A stretch of 64,000 bases of DNA, from contig CAZOSB010000005.1 in NCBI GenBank assembly GCA_964582545.1, positions 1 through 64,000 on the forward strand, in the 5' to 3' direction. How positions within the stretch are numbered: position 1 is the stretch's first letter; every line of letters starts with the position of its first letter. This DNA comes from JAVVUJ01 sp964582545 (GTDB taxonomy: Bacteria > Bacillota > Clostridia > Peptostreptococcales > Anaerovoracaceae). The notes under the pieces were generated by a model. That model was given only the letters and a program-made list of their open reading frames with translations. It was not told the DNA's origin and searched no databases. Positions 1 through 7,580 of the stretch are shown in pieces. The translations under genes and the position numbers were made by a program.

Positions 1-121
1 TTTGGCCTATGGCTTTCCCGGAAGCACCCAGACTCTCCCCTTCATAGACGGTGCCATCTTCCAATACCAGATAGGCTGTGGTTTCAACTTTCATTTTACT
101 ATTCTCGGTTTTTTGCTTCAT
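1..121 (-). CDS. carA: Carbamoyl-phosphate synthase small subunit, N-terminal fragment
   Basis: Only the first 40 or so codons lie in the window; the gene runs off the left edge. The fragment contains LVLEDGTVYEGESLGASGKA, typical of the start of the small (glutaminase) subunit of carbamoyl-phosphate synthase, which releases ammonia from glutamine for carbamoyl phosphate. The ATG at 119-121 follows an AAGGAGG ribosome binding site 6-8 bases upstream. It is the last visible gene of the arginine operon, 13 bp after argD, so it is probably the arginine-dedicated copy. That dedication is inferred from position; no glutaminase catalytic residues are visible. Confidence 0.85.
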   Translation of the reverse strand, partial: MKQKTENSKMKVETTAYLVLEDGTVYEGESLGASGKAIGQ

Positions 122-133
122 AAGATCCTCCTT

Positions 134-1330
134 TTATATTTCTGCTACAGCTTTTTTCAAAATATCTAAGCCTTTATCTATCTCCGCATAAGATATATTC
201 AACGGCGGTAAAATTCTAACTTTTTCCTTAGCGGTAATGAGAATCAAGCCCTTTTCCAATGCCTTTTTCACCACTTGGGAAGAGTCCTTTTCCTTTAATT
301 TTACTCCTATCATCATTCCCAGACCCGAAACCTGTTCAACTTCATCCATGGCCAAAAGTTTTTCTCGCATATATGCGCCTTTTTCAGCTACTTCCTTTAA
401 GAAGTCCTCCGTCATAAACTTTATAACGGCGATTCCTCCTGCACAGATTACAGGATTTCCACCGAAGGTGGTTCCATGATCTCCATGAGTTAAAACATTA
501 CAGGTTTTTTCTCCGAACAGGATTCCTCCTATGGGAAGGCCTCCTCCCAGTCCTTTTGCTACCGTTACTAAATCCGGCTTTATGCCATAATGTTCATAGG
601 CAAAGAGTTTTCCCGTCCTTCCTATGCCGGCTTGTACTTCGTCGCAAATCAACAAAATATCTTTTTCTGCACAGAGTGACTCTATTTCCTTTACATATTC
701 CCTTTCTAATTCCTGTACACCACCTTCACCCTGTACGATTTCAATCATAATGGCACAAGTTTTTTCTGTAATTTTGCTCTTTAAATCTTCTATATCATTT
801 GGTATAGCATAAGAAAATCCAGGGCTAAATGGATGAAAGTTTTTATGGTAACTCTCCTGCCCTGTTGCCGTGAGGGTGGTCATGGTCCTACCATGAAAGG
901 AATTTACCAAGGTGATAATATCAGTTCTCCCGTTTCCTTGAGCATCCGTCCCGTATTTGAGATTGCTGTATTTTCTGGCGGTCTTTATGGCACCTTCATT
1001 GGCCTCTGCTCCAGAATTGGCAAAGAACATCTTTAAAAAAGATGTTTTTTCAACGAGAAGTTCCGCAAGCTTTCCGCAGGGCTCTGTATAAAATAAATTG
1101 GAGGTATGCTGTAGCTTATGTAATTGCTCTGTGATAGCACTCACCCAGCCCTCATGACAAAATCCCAAAGAATTGACACCGATTCCTGCAGAAAAATCGA
1201 TATATTCCTTTCCTTCGGGGGAGTAACATAAGGCTCCTTTTCCCTTTTCAATTACCAAATCGTATCGATTGTAAGTACCCATGATATATTTATGGTCCCG
1301 TTGAACAGTCTCTAATTTCGTCATTTGCAA
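134..1330 (-). CDS. argD: Acetylornithine aminotransferase
   Basis: The 398-residue, full-length class III PLP-dependent aminotransferase converts N-acetylglutamate 5-semialdehyde to N-acetylornithine in the cytoplasm. Visible are the NSGAEANEGAIKTARK cofactor-phosphate region near residue 105, SFHGRT, the CDEVQAGIGRTG stretch holding the PLP-ring aspartate, and VTVAKGLGGGLPIGG with the Schiff-base lysine near residue 260. It lies 14 bp behind argB and directly before carA, which favours acetylornithine over other omega-amino substrates. Its paralogue at 46335-47687 belongs to the same fold class but has a different context. Identification is firm. Confidence 0.95.
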   Translation of the reverse strand: MQMTKLETVQRDHKYIMGTYNRYDLVIEKGKGALCYSPEGKEYIDFSAGIGVNSLGFCHEGWVSAITEQLHKLQHTSNLFYTEPCGKLAELLVEKTSFLKMFFANSGAEANEGAIKTARKYSNLKYGTDAQGNGRTDIITLVNSFHGRTMTTLTATGQESYHKNFHPFSPGFSYAIPNDIEDLKSKITEKTCAIMIEIVQGEGGVQELEREYVKEIESLCAEKDILLICDEVQAGIGRTGKLFAYEHYGIKPDLVTVAKGLGGGLPIGGILFGEKTCNVLTHGDHGTTFGGNPVICAGGIAVIKFMTEDFLKEVAEKGAYMREKLLAMDEVEQVSGLGMMIGVKLKEKDSSQVVKKALEKGLILITAKEKVRILPPLNISYAEIDKGLDILKKAVAEI

Positions 1331-1343
1331 ACTCCTATCTCTA

Positions 1344-2228
1344 TTAATCTTCTAATTTTTGTTGGCTAGTGTGAGGTACGATGGAGGTTCCTAGGGTTTC
1401 TTCTGAAAACAATTCTTGCAAAATAGAGTGCTCTCTCCTGCCGTCCAAGATAACAGCTTCTTTGAGACCCTGCCTGATGGCACTTGCACAACTTTCTACC
1501 TTAGGGATCATCCCACCTGTGATAATATTTTCCTCCATGAAACCGTCTATCTCTTCTATAAAAAGACAGGGGATTAGGGAAGCCTCATCCGTTACATCTC
1601 TTAAAATCCCCGGTATATCTGTCATAAAGATGAGCTTTTCCGCCCCCATGGCTCCTGCAATTGCGGCGGCGGCCGTATCACCGTTGATGTTGTAAAGCTG
1701 CCCCTGAGCATCCACCCCTATGGTGGCAATCACCGGTATATAACCCTTATCCAAAACTGCCCGAACGGGTTCCTGATTAATCTGGATAATGTCACCTACA
1801 AAACCGTAGTCTATTTCTCCGGTTTTCTTTTTAGCCTGGATCAATCCCCCATCCGCACCGCTGAGGCCGATGCCCTTTCCTTTATTGCTGTGAATGAGGG
1901 AGACCAAATTCTTATTGACCTTTCCCATTAGCACCATTCCAGCAATTTCCAGGGTTTCTTCATCCGTATATCTCAATCCCTTGATAAACTCAGGTTGCTT
2001 TCCAACTCGTTTCAGCATGGCATTAATTTCTGGTCCTCCACCGTGAACCAGCACCACCTGAATGCCCAGAGACGAAAGGAGGGTCAGGTCTTTCATGACA
2101 GATCTTTTTATGGTTTCATCAATCATGGCATTTCCGCCATACTTCACCACAATCACCTTATTTTTGTATTTTTCTATGTAAGGCAAAGCTTCCGTAAGTG
2201 CCTTTGCCTTATGCTCTGCATTTTTCAT
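1344..2228 (-). CDS. argB: Acetylglutamate kinase
   Basis: This amino-acid kinase family protein phosphorylates N-acetylglutamate, usually the arginine feedback-controlled step in linear or cyclic arginine synthesis. The frame shows VVKYGGNAM and VHGGGPEINAML near the N-terminus, the LSGADGGLI region mid-protein and ITGGMIPKVESC near the end. The frame stays open up to an ATG at 2273, but I choose the ATG at 2228 (MKNAEHKAKAL, 294 residues). A GAGGGG motif sits about 7 bases before it, and family members start close to ALPYI. It follows argJ and precedes argD. Confidence 0.93.
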   Translation of the reverse strand: MKNAEHKAKALTEALPYIEKYKNKVIVVKYGGNAMIDETIKRSVMKDLTLLSSLGIQVVLVHGGGPEINAMLKRVGKQPEFIKGLRYTDEETLEIAGMVLMGKVNKNLVSLIHSNKGKGIGLSGADGGLIQAKKKTGEIDYGFVGDIIQINQEPVRAVLDKGYIPVIATIGVDAQGQLYNINGDTAAAAIAGAMGAEKLIFMTDIPGILRDVTDEASLIPCLFIEEIDGFMEENIITGGMIPKVESCASAIRQGLKEAVILDGRREHSILQELFSEETLGTSIVPHTSQQKLED

Positions 2229-2306
2229 TTGCTGTTCCCCTCGTTTTCTACGTTTATTGTCTGGTATGGTCATAGTAAATCGTCCCAGACTCCACCTCGC
2301 ATCTTC

Positions 2307-3527
2307 TTATGTTCTGTAATCTCCGTTTATTCTCACATAATCATAGGTTAAATCGCATCCCCAAGCCGCTGCCTGTGCAGTTCCTTGGTTCATGGACACT
2401 AAAATCTTAATTTCATTTTCTTTTAATATTTTTTTAGAAAGTTCTTCACTAAATGGATAGTATGCAGAATTCTTACAGACCTCGATATTTCCCTTTGCAG
2501 AGGAAAGTACCACATCCACGTGATCCATTTCAAACTCACCTTCTGTGTAACCTATGGCACACAGGATTCGCCCCCAATTGGCATCAGCCCCAAACATGGC
2601 GGACTTCAAAAGGCTGGAAGTGATAATGGTTTTAGAAATTTTTCTTGCAATCTCCCTGGTAGGTGCACTGGAAACAACACACTCCAACAACTTGGTAGCT
2701 CCTTCCCCATCCTTTGCAATGAGCCTTGAAAGATCCTTTGTAATCAAATGAAGTGCTTTACAGAAGATCTCAAAGGCTTCTCCGTCTTCTTCAATAGTTT
2801 GATTTCCGGCCATACCATTGGCCATGATGGCTACCGTATCATTGGTTGAGGTATCCCCGTCTACGTTAATTTGGTTAAAGCTGTCAAGTATATCCGCCGA
2901 CAAGGCTTTTTGTAGCATTGGCTGGGTTATGGAAACATCCGTGGTAATAAAAGACAACATAGTTGCCATATTAGGGTTAATCATTCCGCTACCCTTGGCG
3001 ATGCCGCCGATGTGACACTCCTTATTGCCGAGGACAAAGGACACTGCTCGTTCTTTTTTCATGGTATCTGTGGTCATTATGGCATGGGCTGCACTGTCGC
3101 TTCCCGTATAACTTAGTTTTTTTACTAATTTAGGAATGCCTTTTTCAAAGGGCTCAATATCCATGGGCTGACCAATTACTCCTGTGGAGCTAACAATGAT
3201 ATCCTGAGGTTTTATCTTTAGCTCTTTGGCAACTAAAATACAGGTTTCTTCCGCTATAGCCACACCGTTTGGTGCACAGGTGTTTGCGTTCCCGCTATTG
3301 CATATAATTGCTTTCGCCTTCCCATCAGCAATGTTCCTTTTGGATACTTCAATGGGTGCACCTTTTACTTTATTTTGAGTAAACACGGTGGCTACGTTAC
3401 ATTCTACATCGCTTACGATTAATGCAAGATCCTTTTTGAGCTTATTTTTCCTAAATCCGCAGTGAACTCCGCCTGCCTGAAATCCCTTTGGGGCACAGAT
3501 GCCTCCATCTACAAAATTAATTAACAT
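2307..3527 (-). CDS. argJ: Bifunctional ornithine acetyltransferase/N-acetylglutamate synthase
   Basis: ArgJ (406 residues) transfers the acetyl group from N-acetylornithine to glutamate, recycling it. Many versions also make N-acetylglutamate from acetyl-CoA. The self-cleavage site is visible as NPNMATMLSF near residue 190, where the Thr after Ala becomes the N-terminal nucleophile of the beta chain. SSTGVIG and KGSGMINPN, which line the active site, are also present. An AAAGGA ribosome binding site precedes the ATG. No separate argA or argE is seen here, which suits the cyclic pathway. Whether the enzyme is mono- or bifunctional cannot be read from sequence. Confidence 0.95.
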   Translation of the reverse strand: MLINFVDGGICAPKGFQAGGVHCGFRKNKLKKDLALIVSDVECNVATVFTQNKVKGAPIEVSKRNIADGKAKAIICNSGNANTCAPNGVAIAEETCILVAKELKIKPQDIIVSSTGVIGQPMDIEPFEKGIPKLVKKLSYTGSDSAAHAIMTTDTMKKERAVSFVLGNKECHIGGIAKGSGMINPNMATMLSFITTDVSITQPMLQKALSADILDSFNQINVDGDTSTNDTVAIMANGMAGNQTIEEDGEAFEIFCKALHLITKDLSRLIAKDGEGATKLLECVVSSAPTREIARKISKTIITSSLLKSAMFGADANWGRILCAIGYTEGEFEMDHVDVVLSSAKGNIEVCKNSAYYPFSEELSKKILKENEIKILVSMNQGTAQAAAWGCDLTYDYVRINGDYRT

Positions 3528-3581
3528 AAAATATCCTTTCTGTTCCTATATTGCCAATATCATCATTTCTATCAATTTACT

Positions 3582-3613
3582 TATTTATCTATCTATCCGT
3601 CTGTCTGTCTGTC
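3582..3613. repeat. Tetranucleotide microsatellite between argC and argJ
   Basis: On the plus strand, about three TATC/TCTA units run directly into about four GTCT units. This makes a low-complexity tetranucleotide tract in the 177-bp gap between argC and argJ. It is non-coding in the operon direction, so unit slippage would change mRNA spacing rather than a reading frame. No other feature was found in this gap. Confidence 0.8.
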
Positions 3614-3704
3614 CATTTATATTGTTTATTGTTAATTTACATTTTATTTCATTTTTCAACATTTTTCGAGTGTGTAAATATATAAAATTATCCAGCCGCG
3701 GGAG

Positions 3705-4673
3705 TTACTCAAAGGTTAAACCTTGGGTTTCGGGGAATCCAAGCATTAAATTCATACATTGTATGGCGGCTCCCGATGCACCCTTCCCAAGATTATCATA
3801 CAGGGCTACCAAGGTGGCTCTTTGACTGTTTCCAAATACGTAAATCTCCATCAAATCCTTTTCTCTCAATCGATCCGCATTAAGAAACGTCTCTTGTTCT
3901 GCCTGATCCTTTCCCATCACTCTTATCACAGATTGCCCTTTATAATACTCTGCCAAAAGCTCTCTCAGTCTCCCCGCTGAGGGCTTACCCTTCAGCAACG
4001 ATAAATGTAGGGGTATGGACACCATCATTCCTCTGTAAAAATCCGATACGATCGGTTGAAATACGGGTTCAAAATCCAAGGAAGTAAAGGTTGTCATCTC
4101 ATTTAAATGCTTGTGGCTTTGATGTAAGGCATACTGCCTAGGGCTTTTTAAGGAATCCTGCCCTATGCCAGTATCCTCTTGTTTATCTTCATAATGACCG
4201 ATCATTTGCTTCCCTCCCCCACTGTATCCTGTCACAGAGTGACACGTAAATGGGTAGTCTGTGGGAGCAAAACCAGAAGCGATAAGGGGGTTAACCAATG
4301 CGATGAATCCTGAGGCGTGACAGCCGGGTACCGATACTCTGCTTGCTTTCTGAATTTTTAGCCTTTGATCTCTATGTAACTCCGGAAAACCGTATGTCCA
4401 ATCCTTATGGGTTCTATGTGCAGTAGAGGTGTCCACAATCCGACTTTCTTTGGGAGCGTGAGCCATGATTTCCTTGGCTGCAACATCCGGAAGGCATAAG
4501 AATGTCAGGTCTGATTGTCTGATGAGCTCCAGCCGAACCTCTTTGTTTTTCCTATCCTCGGGGGCTATCTGCAGCAGTTGAATGTCTTCATAGGCTTCCA
4601 ACCTTTGCTCTATCACCAGACCTGTAGTTCCTTCTCTTCCGTCAATAAAAATTTTATATGCCAAGATTCTCAC
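3705..4673 (-). CDS. argC: N-acetyl-gamma-glutamyl-phosphate reductase, short (type 2) form
   Basis: ArgC reduces N-acetylglutamyl phosphate to the semialdehyde with NADPH. At 322 residues with an IFIDGREGTTGLVIEQRL N-terminus it resembles the short type 2 ArgC family rather than the roughly 345-residue type 1. The catalytic cysteine lies in SVPGCHASGFIAL near residue 115, followed by HSVTGYSGGGKQMIG. The first visible start, MRILAYKIFIDG, is a few residues longer than usual. It is the first gene of the arginine operon and is preceded by a near-consensus promoter and ArgR-like boxes. Confidence 0.93.
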   Translation of the reverse strand: MRILAYKIFIDGREGTTGLVIEQRLEAYEDIQLLQIAPEDRKNKEVRLELIRQSDLTFLCLPDVAAKEIMAHAPKESRIVDTSTAHRTHKDWTYGFPELHRDQRLKIQKASRVSVPGCHASGFIALVNPLIASGFAPTDYPFTCHSVTGYSGGGKQMIGHYEDKQEDTGIGQDSLKSPRQYALHQSHKHLNEMTTFTSLDFEPVFQPIVSDFYRGMMVSIPLHLSLLKGKPSAGRLRELLAEYYKGQSVIRVMGKDQAEQETFLNADRLREKDLMEIYVFGNSQRATLVALYDNLGKGASGAAIQCMNLMLGFPETQGLTFE

Positions 4674-4761
4674 TCCTCTATGCTTTTTCGTTTAATTCGA
4701 TGATTTTTAATAATCTGTTATTTTTACATTATTTGATTCCGTCATTTCTGGGTTTTTTATA

Positions 4762-4789
4762 ATTATACATCATTTTTGTATAATGTCAA
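4762..4789 (-). promoter_or_regulatory. SigA-type promoter of the arginine operon
   Basis: Reading the minus strand, a perfect TTGACA (complement of 4784-4789) is followed after 16 bases by a perfect TATAAT (complement of 4762-4767), about 90 bp upstream of argC. The spacer is palindromic (TATACA...TGTATA-like), so a regulator could bind on top of the promoter. Confidence 0.8.
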
Positions 4790-4810
4790 GATTTATTTTC
4801 TTTTTCGGTA

Positions 4811-4842
4811 TATTTATTCATTTTATTTGTATTTTATTCATT
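4811..4842. promoter_or_regulatory. Candidate ArgR (ARG box) operators
   Basis: On the minus strand, AATGAATAAAATACAAAT (complement of 4825-4842) closely resembles the Bacillus ARG box consensus CATGAATAAAAATTCAAG. A second partial box, AATGAATAAATA, overlaps 4811-4822. They lie 20-60 bp upstream of the argC promoter. ArgR control by arginine is inferred from this similarity and from the operon; no argR gene is in the window. Confidence 0.55.
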
Positions 4843-4869
4843 TTTAAAGAATATTATTTACATAATGTT

Positions 4870-4910
4870 AATTCTGTAAATTTTTTAGAATAAAATAAGT
4901 TTACAGAATT
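4870..4910. repeat. 11-bp perfect inverted repeat in the argC-spoIIID intergenic region
   Basis: AATTCTGTAAA (4870-4880) and TTTACAGAATT (4900-4910) are exact inverted copies separated by 19 bases. They sit in the 588-bp gap between divergent argC and spoIIID. The same gap holds a short inverted pair GGACAA/TTGTCC (5021-5026 and 5036-5041) and TATCAAG/CTTGATA near 5106-5145. No open frame in the gap is convincing. The perfect 11-bp arms look like an operator or the stem of an RNA; the function is unknown. Confidence 0.5.
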
Positions 4911-5194
4911 TGTTTTTCCGTAAAGTTAGTTATGCCTTTTGTATAATTCAAAACCTTGCACAAGTTAAAAATAAATTCATTTTAGGAGAACTCCATAGGC
5001 TTTATTTTTCTGTACTTATTGGACAAAATTTTAAATTGTCCATACCATTTTAAAATATTCAAGTGCTATTCGAATACAAATATCCGCCCTACCCTATTTT
5101 AACATATCAAGTTAAAGGAAATAATAATCGCTTTTTTCTCTTGATAATTTCACCGATTTGTATAACCTTTCTTTTACTGACATAAAAAATATAA

Positions 5195-5223
5195 TCATAA
5201 TTATTTTACTCGTTTCATATATT
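5195..5223 (+). promoter_or_regulatory. Possible SigE-type promoter of spoIIID
   Basis: TCATAATT at 5195-5202 and CATATATT at 5216-5223, 13 bases apart, resemble the -35 and -10 of mother-cell SigE promoters (consensus roughly KCATATT and CATACAAT). They lie about 40 bp upstream of spoIIID, which SigE transcribes in Bacillus. The match is only moderate. Confidence 0.35.
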
Positions 5224-5261
5224 GTGTCAGAAGGTGAATATTAACAGGGGGATTATATGGC

Positions 5262-5513
5262 ATGAAAGATTACATAGAAGAGCGAGTTTTGGAGCTTGCA
5301 CATTATATTTTAGATACCGGCGCAACTGTCAGAGCCACTGCAAAGAAATTTAGAATAAGCAAATCCACCGTTCATAAAGACGTAACAGAACGCTTATTGG
5401 AAATAAATTCACACTTATGCGAGGAAGTCAAAGAGGTATTGGATAATAACAAGGCGGAACGCCATATTCGTGGCGGCTTGGCTACGAAAGAGAAATATAA
5501 AATCAAAAAATAA
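5262..5513 (+). CDS. spoIIID: Sporulation transcriptional regulator SpoIIID
   Basis: This 83-residue protein matches SpoIIID in length and sequence: MKDYIEERVLELAHYIL at the N-terminus, then the helix-turn-helix TVRATAKKFRISKSTVHKDV (about residues 22-41), and a basic C-terminus with AERHIRGGLATKEKYK. SpoIIID is a mother-cell DNA-binding protein that activates or represses many SigE genes and helps turn on sigK. A GGGGG-type ribosome binding site precedes the ATG at 5262. It stands alone here, separated from the SpoIIQ-like gene at 56.6 kb, although the two genes are neighbours in many clostridia. Confidence 0.95.
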   Translation: MKDYIEERVLELAHYILDTGATVRATAKKFRISKSTVHKDVTERLLEINSHLCEEVKEVLDNNKAERHIRGGLATKEKYKIKK

Positions 5514-5573
5514 AGGCGAAGCACTTTTATTCTGAGTATGTTCAATCAAAATAAATTATATATATATCAAACA

Positions 5574-5602
5574 GGAAAGGTCGAAAAAACATCGGTCTTT
5601 CC
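5574..5602. terminator. Hairpin between convergent spoIIID and pilD
   Basis: GGAAAGGTCG (5574-5583) can pair with CGGTCTTTCC (5593-5602) over 10 bp including two G-U pairs, with a 9-base A-rich loop. It lies between the convergent ends of spoIIID and pilD, so it may terminate one or both transcripts. Neither side has a clear U-run, so confidence is modest. Confidence 0.4.
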
Positions 5603-5622
5603 ATTCCTATGTTTGAAAAAAG

Positions 5623-6384
5623 TCAATGATAGAAGGATAAATAGAAACTAATTATTTCCTGCCCATAAAGGCAACCTATAAATATGCCCATACTGAGAAA
5701 CGGACCGAAAGAAAAGGCGGTCTTTCCTTTTGCCTTTTTGAAAATCATCAAATAAATTCCATATAAGGCACCAAAGAAAGCCCCAAGAAAGAACGACACA
5801 ATCGTTGATCCAACGCCCATAAACAAACCCACGGCGACCAAAAGCTTGATATCTCCCCCTCCAAATCCACCAGTAAGAGCCGCAATCACCAACATAGGCA
5901 AGCTGATGACCAAAGCACCTAACAATTTATCTGAAAAAGAAAATGTCGGTTCCACAAAGAAATTCAAAATAGCCAACCCCACAATAAATACGTGGAACCG
6001 ATCAGGAATTTCCTGAGTATCCAGATCAATAAAGGATAATGTGATTAAAATACAAGCAAAGAGGCATACCAAAACAGAATTGAAGGTAAGACCATATCGT
6101 AAATAAACGATGCCAAATACGAGTCCCGTTAAGCCTTCGATACTAGCATATCGTGAAGATATGGGCTCCTTGCAATACCTGCATCGTCTACCTAAAAACA
6201 AGTAGCTGAACACAGGTACCAAATCCAAAGGATATAAGGGATGGTTGCAAGAAGGGCAAAACGAGCGTCCTCTCACAACCGAAATCTCTTTGGGAATTCG
6301 GTAAATGCAGACATTCAGAAAGCTTCCAATGAGCAATCCATAAAAAATATAAATGATGAAATATGTAACGCTTTCGTATGTCAT
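5623..6384 (-). CDS. pilD: Prepilin peptidase (type IV leader peptidase/N-methyltransferase)
   Basis: This membrane aspartic protease cleaves, and in bifunctional members N-methylates, type IV prepilins. It has a GSFLNVCIYRIP N-terminal membrane segment, a cytoplasmic zinc site with paired CPSC and CRYC motifs, ITLSFIDLDTQEIPD with the first catalytic Asp, and GFGGGDIKLL with the second. Several further membrane segments follow. The ATG at 6384 (MTYESVTYF) follows AGGA; upstream codons to 6453 stay open but come from the decayed copy described below. It is the last gene of the pilus operon, and its substrate is the adjacent pilin. Confidence 0.93.
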   Translation of the reverse strand: MTYESVTYFIIYIFYGLLIGSFLNVCIYRIPKEISVVRGRSFCPSCNHPLYPLDLVPVFSYLFLGRRCRYCKEPISSRYASIEGLTGLVFGIVYLRYGLTFNSVLVCLFACILITLSFIDLDTQEIPDRFHVFIVGLAILNFFVEPTFSFSDKLLGALVISLPMLVIAALTGGFGGGDIKLLVAVGLFMGVGSTIVSFFLGAFFGALYGIYLMIFKKAKGKTAFSFGPFLSMGIFIGCLYGQEIISFYLSFYH

Positions 6385-6391
6385 ATAAATC

Positions 6392-6523
6392 CTATGTTTT
6401 TTTAGAGTGTAAGGGATGGTTGCAGAAGGGGCAGAAAAAGCACCCCTCCACAACAGAAATTTTTTTTAGGAATTTAGTAAATACAAATACCAAATAACTT
6501 TCTATCTGTAACCCATAATGTAT
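6392..6523 (-). pseudogene. Remnant of a second prepilin peptidase 5' region
   Basis: Read on the minus strand in one uninterrupted frame, this stretch encodes YGLQIESYLVFVFTKF and then SVVEGCFFCPFCNHPLHSKK before a TAG. It aligns without gaps to pilD's YGLLIGSFLNVCIYRI and SVVRGRSFCPSCNHPLYPLD, so it keeps one CxxC pair. The DNA is also visibly similar to 6236-6350. It has no start codon (a TGA lies just upstream) and stops 8 bp before the real pilD start. It looks like a decayed partial duplication or the stump of an older pilD. Confidence 0.75.
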
Positions 6524-6589
6524 TCAATTCATTAAGTAAGTTTGATTTTCGTATCTCACAGTTTTTCTTAAAATTAATATAATTGAATC

Positions 6590-6970
6590 TTATATTGCTG
6601 TTGGGGTTACTGTAACAACACCTGCCGTCTCATCTATTGAATACGCAATACTAGTCCTAGAGGTAGTTACTGTTCCAGTAGCTCCAGCACCAGCGGCTAC
6701 AGTATAATCCCCACCTAAATTCGTATCCAATTCAACCTGAAATCCACCAGTAGTCATAATACCTGCTCTAGATGCTGCAAAAGTAGTCGCTACCGCAGAT
6801 CTAACCGTAGATGCTTCGGAGTCTCTGATGCTCTGTCGAGATCTCTCAATATAGCCTAAAATGGCAGGTATCGCAACAGCGGCCAAGATGGCGATAATAA
6901 CGATAACGATAATCAATTCAATCAAGGTAAAACCTTTTTTGTTTTTTACTTTTTTTCTTAAATTCATCAT
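6590..6970 (-). CDS. Type IV major pilin (prepilin)
   Basis: This 126-residue prepilin is the structural subunit of the pilus. A short basic leader (MMNLRKKVKNKKG) precedes the cleavage site G/FTLIE. The mature N-terminus FTLIELIIVIVIIAILAAVA forms the hydrophobic assembly helix with the conserved Glu5. The rest is a small Ala/Thr/Gly-rich domain of about 75 residues without cysteines. AAGGAG lies 8 bases before the first ATG (6970); the second ATG at 6967 is an alternative. It lies between the unknown 177-residue gene and pilD, and no minor pilins are visible in the operon. Confidence 0.93.
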   Translation of the reverse strand: MMNLRKKVKNKKGFTLIELIIVIVIIAILAAVAIPAILGYIERSRQSIRDSEASTVRSAVATTFAASRAGIMTTGGFQVELDTNLGGDYTVAAGAGATGTVTTSRTSIAYSIDETAGVVTVTPTAI

Positions 6971-7037
6971 AATTTTTACTCCTTTTTTACTTTTTTAATT
7001 CTAATTATATATTTCATCCGGTGTCCCTTATCACCGG

Positions 7038-7571
7038 CTAAAACCATTGTGAGCCTTTAAGCGTAACCGCGTTGGTTCCCTGATTATCTCTGGCTAAAGA
7101 TATGGAAATCAGCTTATTATGTTGAAAGATTATTTTTATGTAAGCTTCTTTTTCGGGACTTTTTTTCATTAACTCCATCAAGTTCTTTTCGATGGTCAAA
7201 TTACCCTTGCTCAAAGCAAAGGTAGGTTGCCAAATGCTGTATTTGAAGATAAACTGCTCCAAGTCCTCTGGGCTGTACTCATCTAACTGCAAGGTGGTAT
7301 TTAAACCAACCCACAGTTTTTGACCGCTGGACTCTAATGTGTATGCACGAAACACTTCATACTTTTCCAAGATAAAAGGTGAAGCTACGCTGTGGCACAT
7401 TCTGCCAACAATCAAAATCAATACTACAGTCAATATAAATTGTATATAACTGTTCTCTTTTTTAGTCACTTCTAACGGAGGGCTTAGCACCTCCGGCTCA
7501 TGAATACCACCGCTTATACTTTCAATTACTCCATCTAATACTTTGTCAAAAACTACTTCTTTTGTATCCAT
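7038..7571 (-). CDS. Membrane-anchored protein of the pilus operon, unknown function
   Basis: I do not recognise this 177-residue protein. It has about 40 N-terminal hydrophilic residues, a single membrane segment (FILTVVLILIVGRMCHSVA, about 45-63) and an external domain of about 110 residues without obvious motifs. The domain includes a WVGLNTTLQLDEYSPEDLEQFI stretch (given here only as a landmark). This bitopic layout could suit a pilus assembly or anchoring protein. It starts 10 bp after pilT and is followed by the pilin gene, so a pilus role is inferred from the operon. Confidence 0.8.
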   Translation of the reverse strand: MDTKEVVFDKVLDGVIESISGGIHEPEVLSPPLEVTKKENSYIQFILTVVLILIVGRMCHSVASPFILEKYEVFRAYTLESSGQKLWVGLNTTLQLDEYSPEDLEQFIFKYSIWQPTFALSKGNLTIEKNLMELMKKSPEKEAYIKIIFQHNKLISISLARDNQGTNAVTLKGSQWF

Positions 7572-7580
7572 ATGTCACTC

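Noticed and set aside
2229..2273. N-terminal extension of argB by 15 residues
   Set aside because: The upstream ATG has a poorly spaced ribosome binding site, while the internal ATG has GAGGGG at good distance and matches the family's start.
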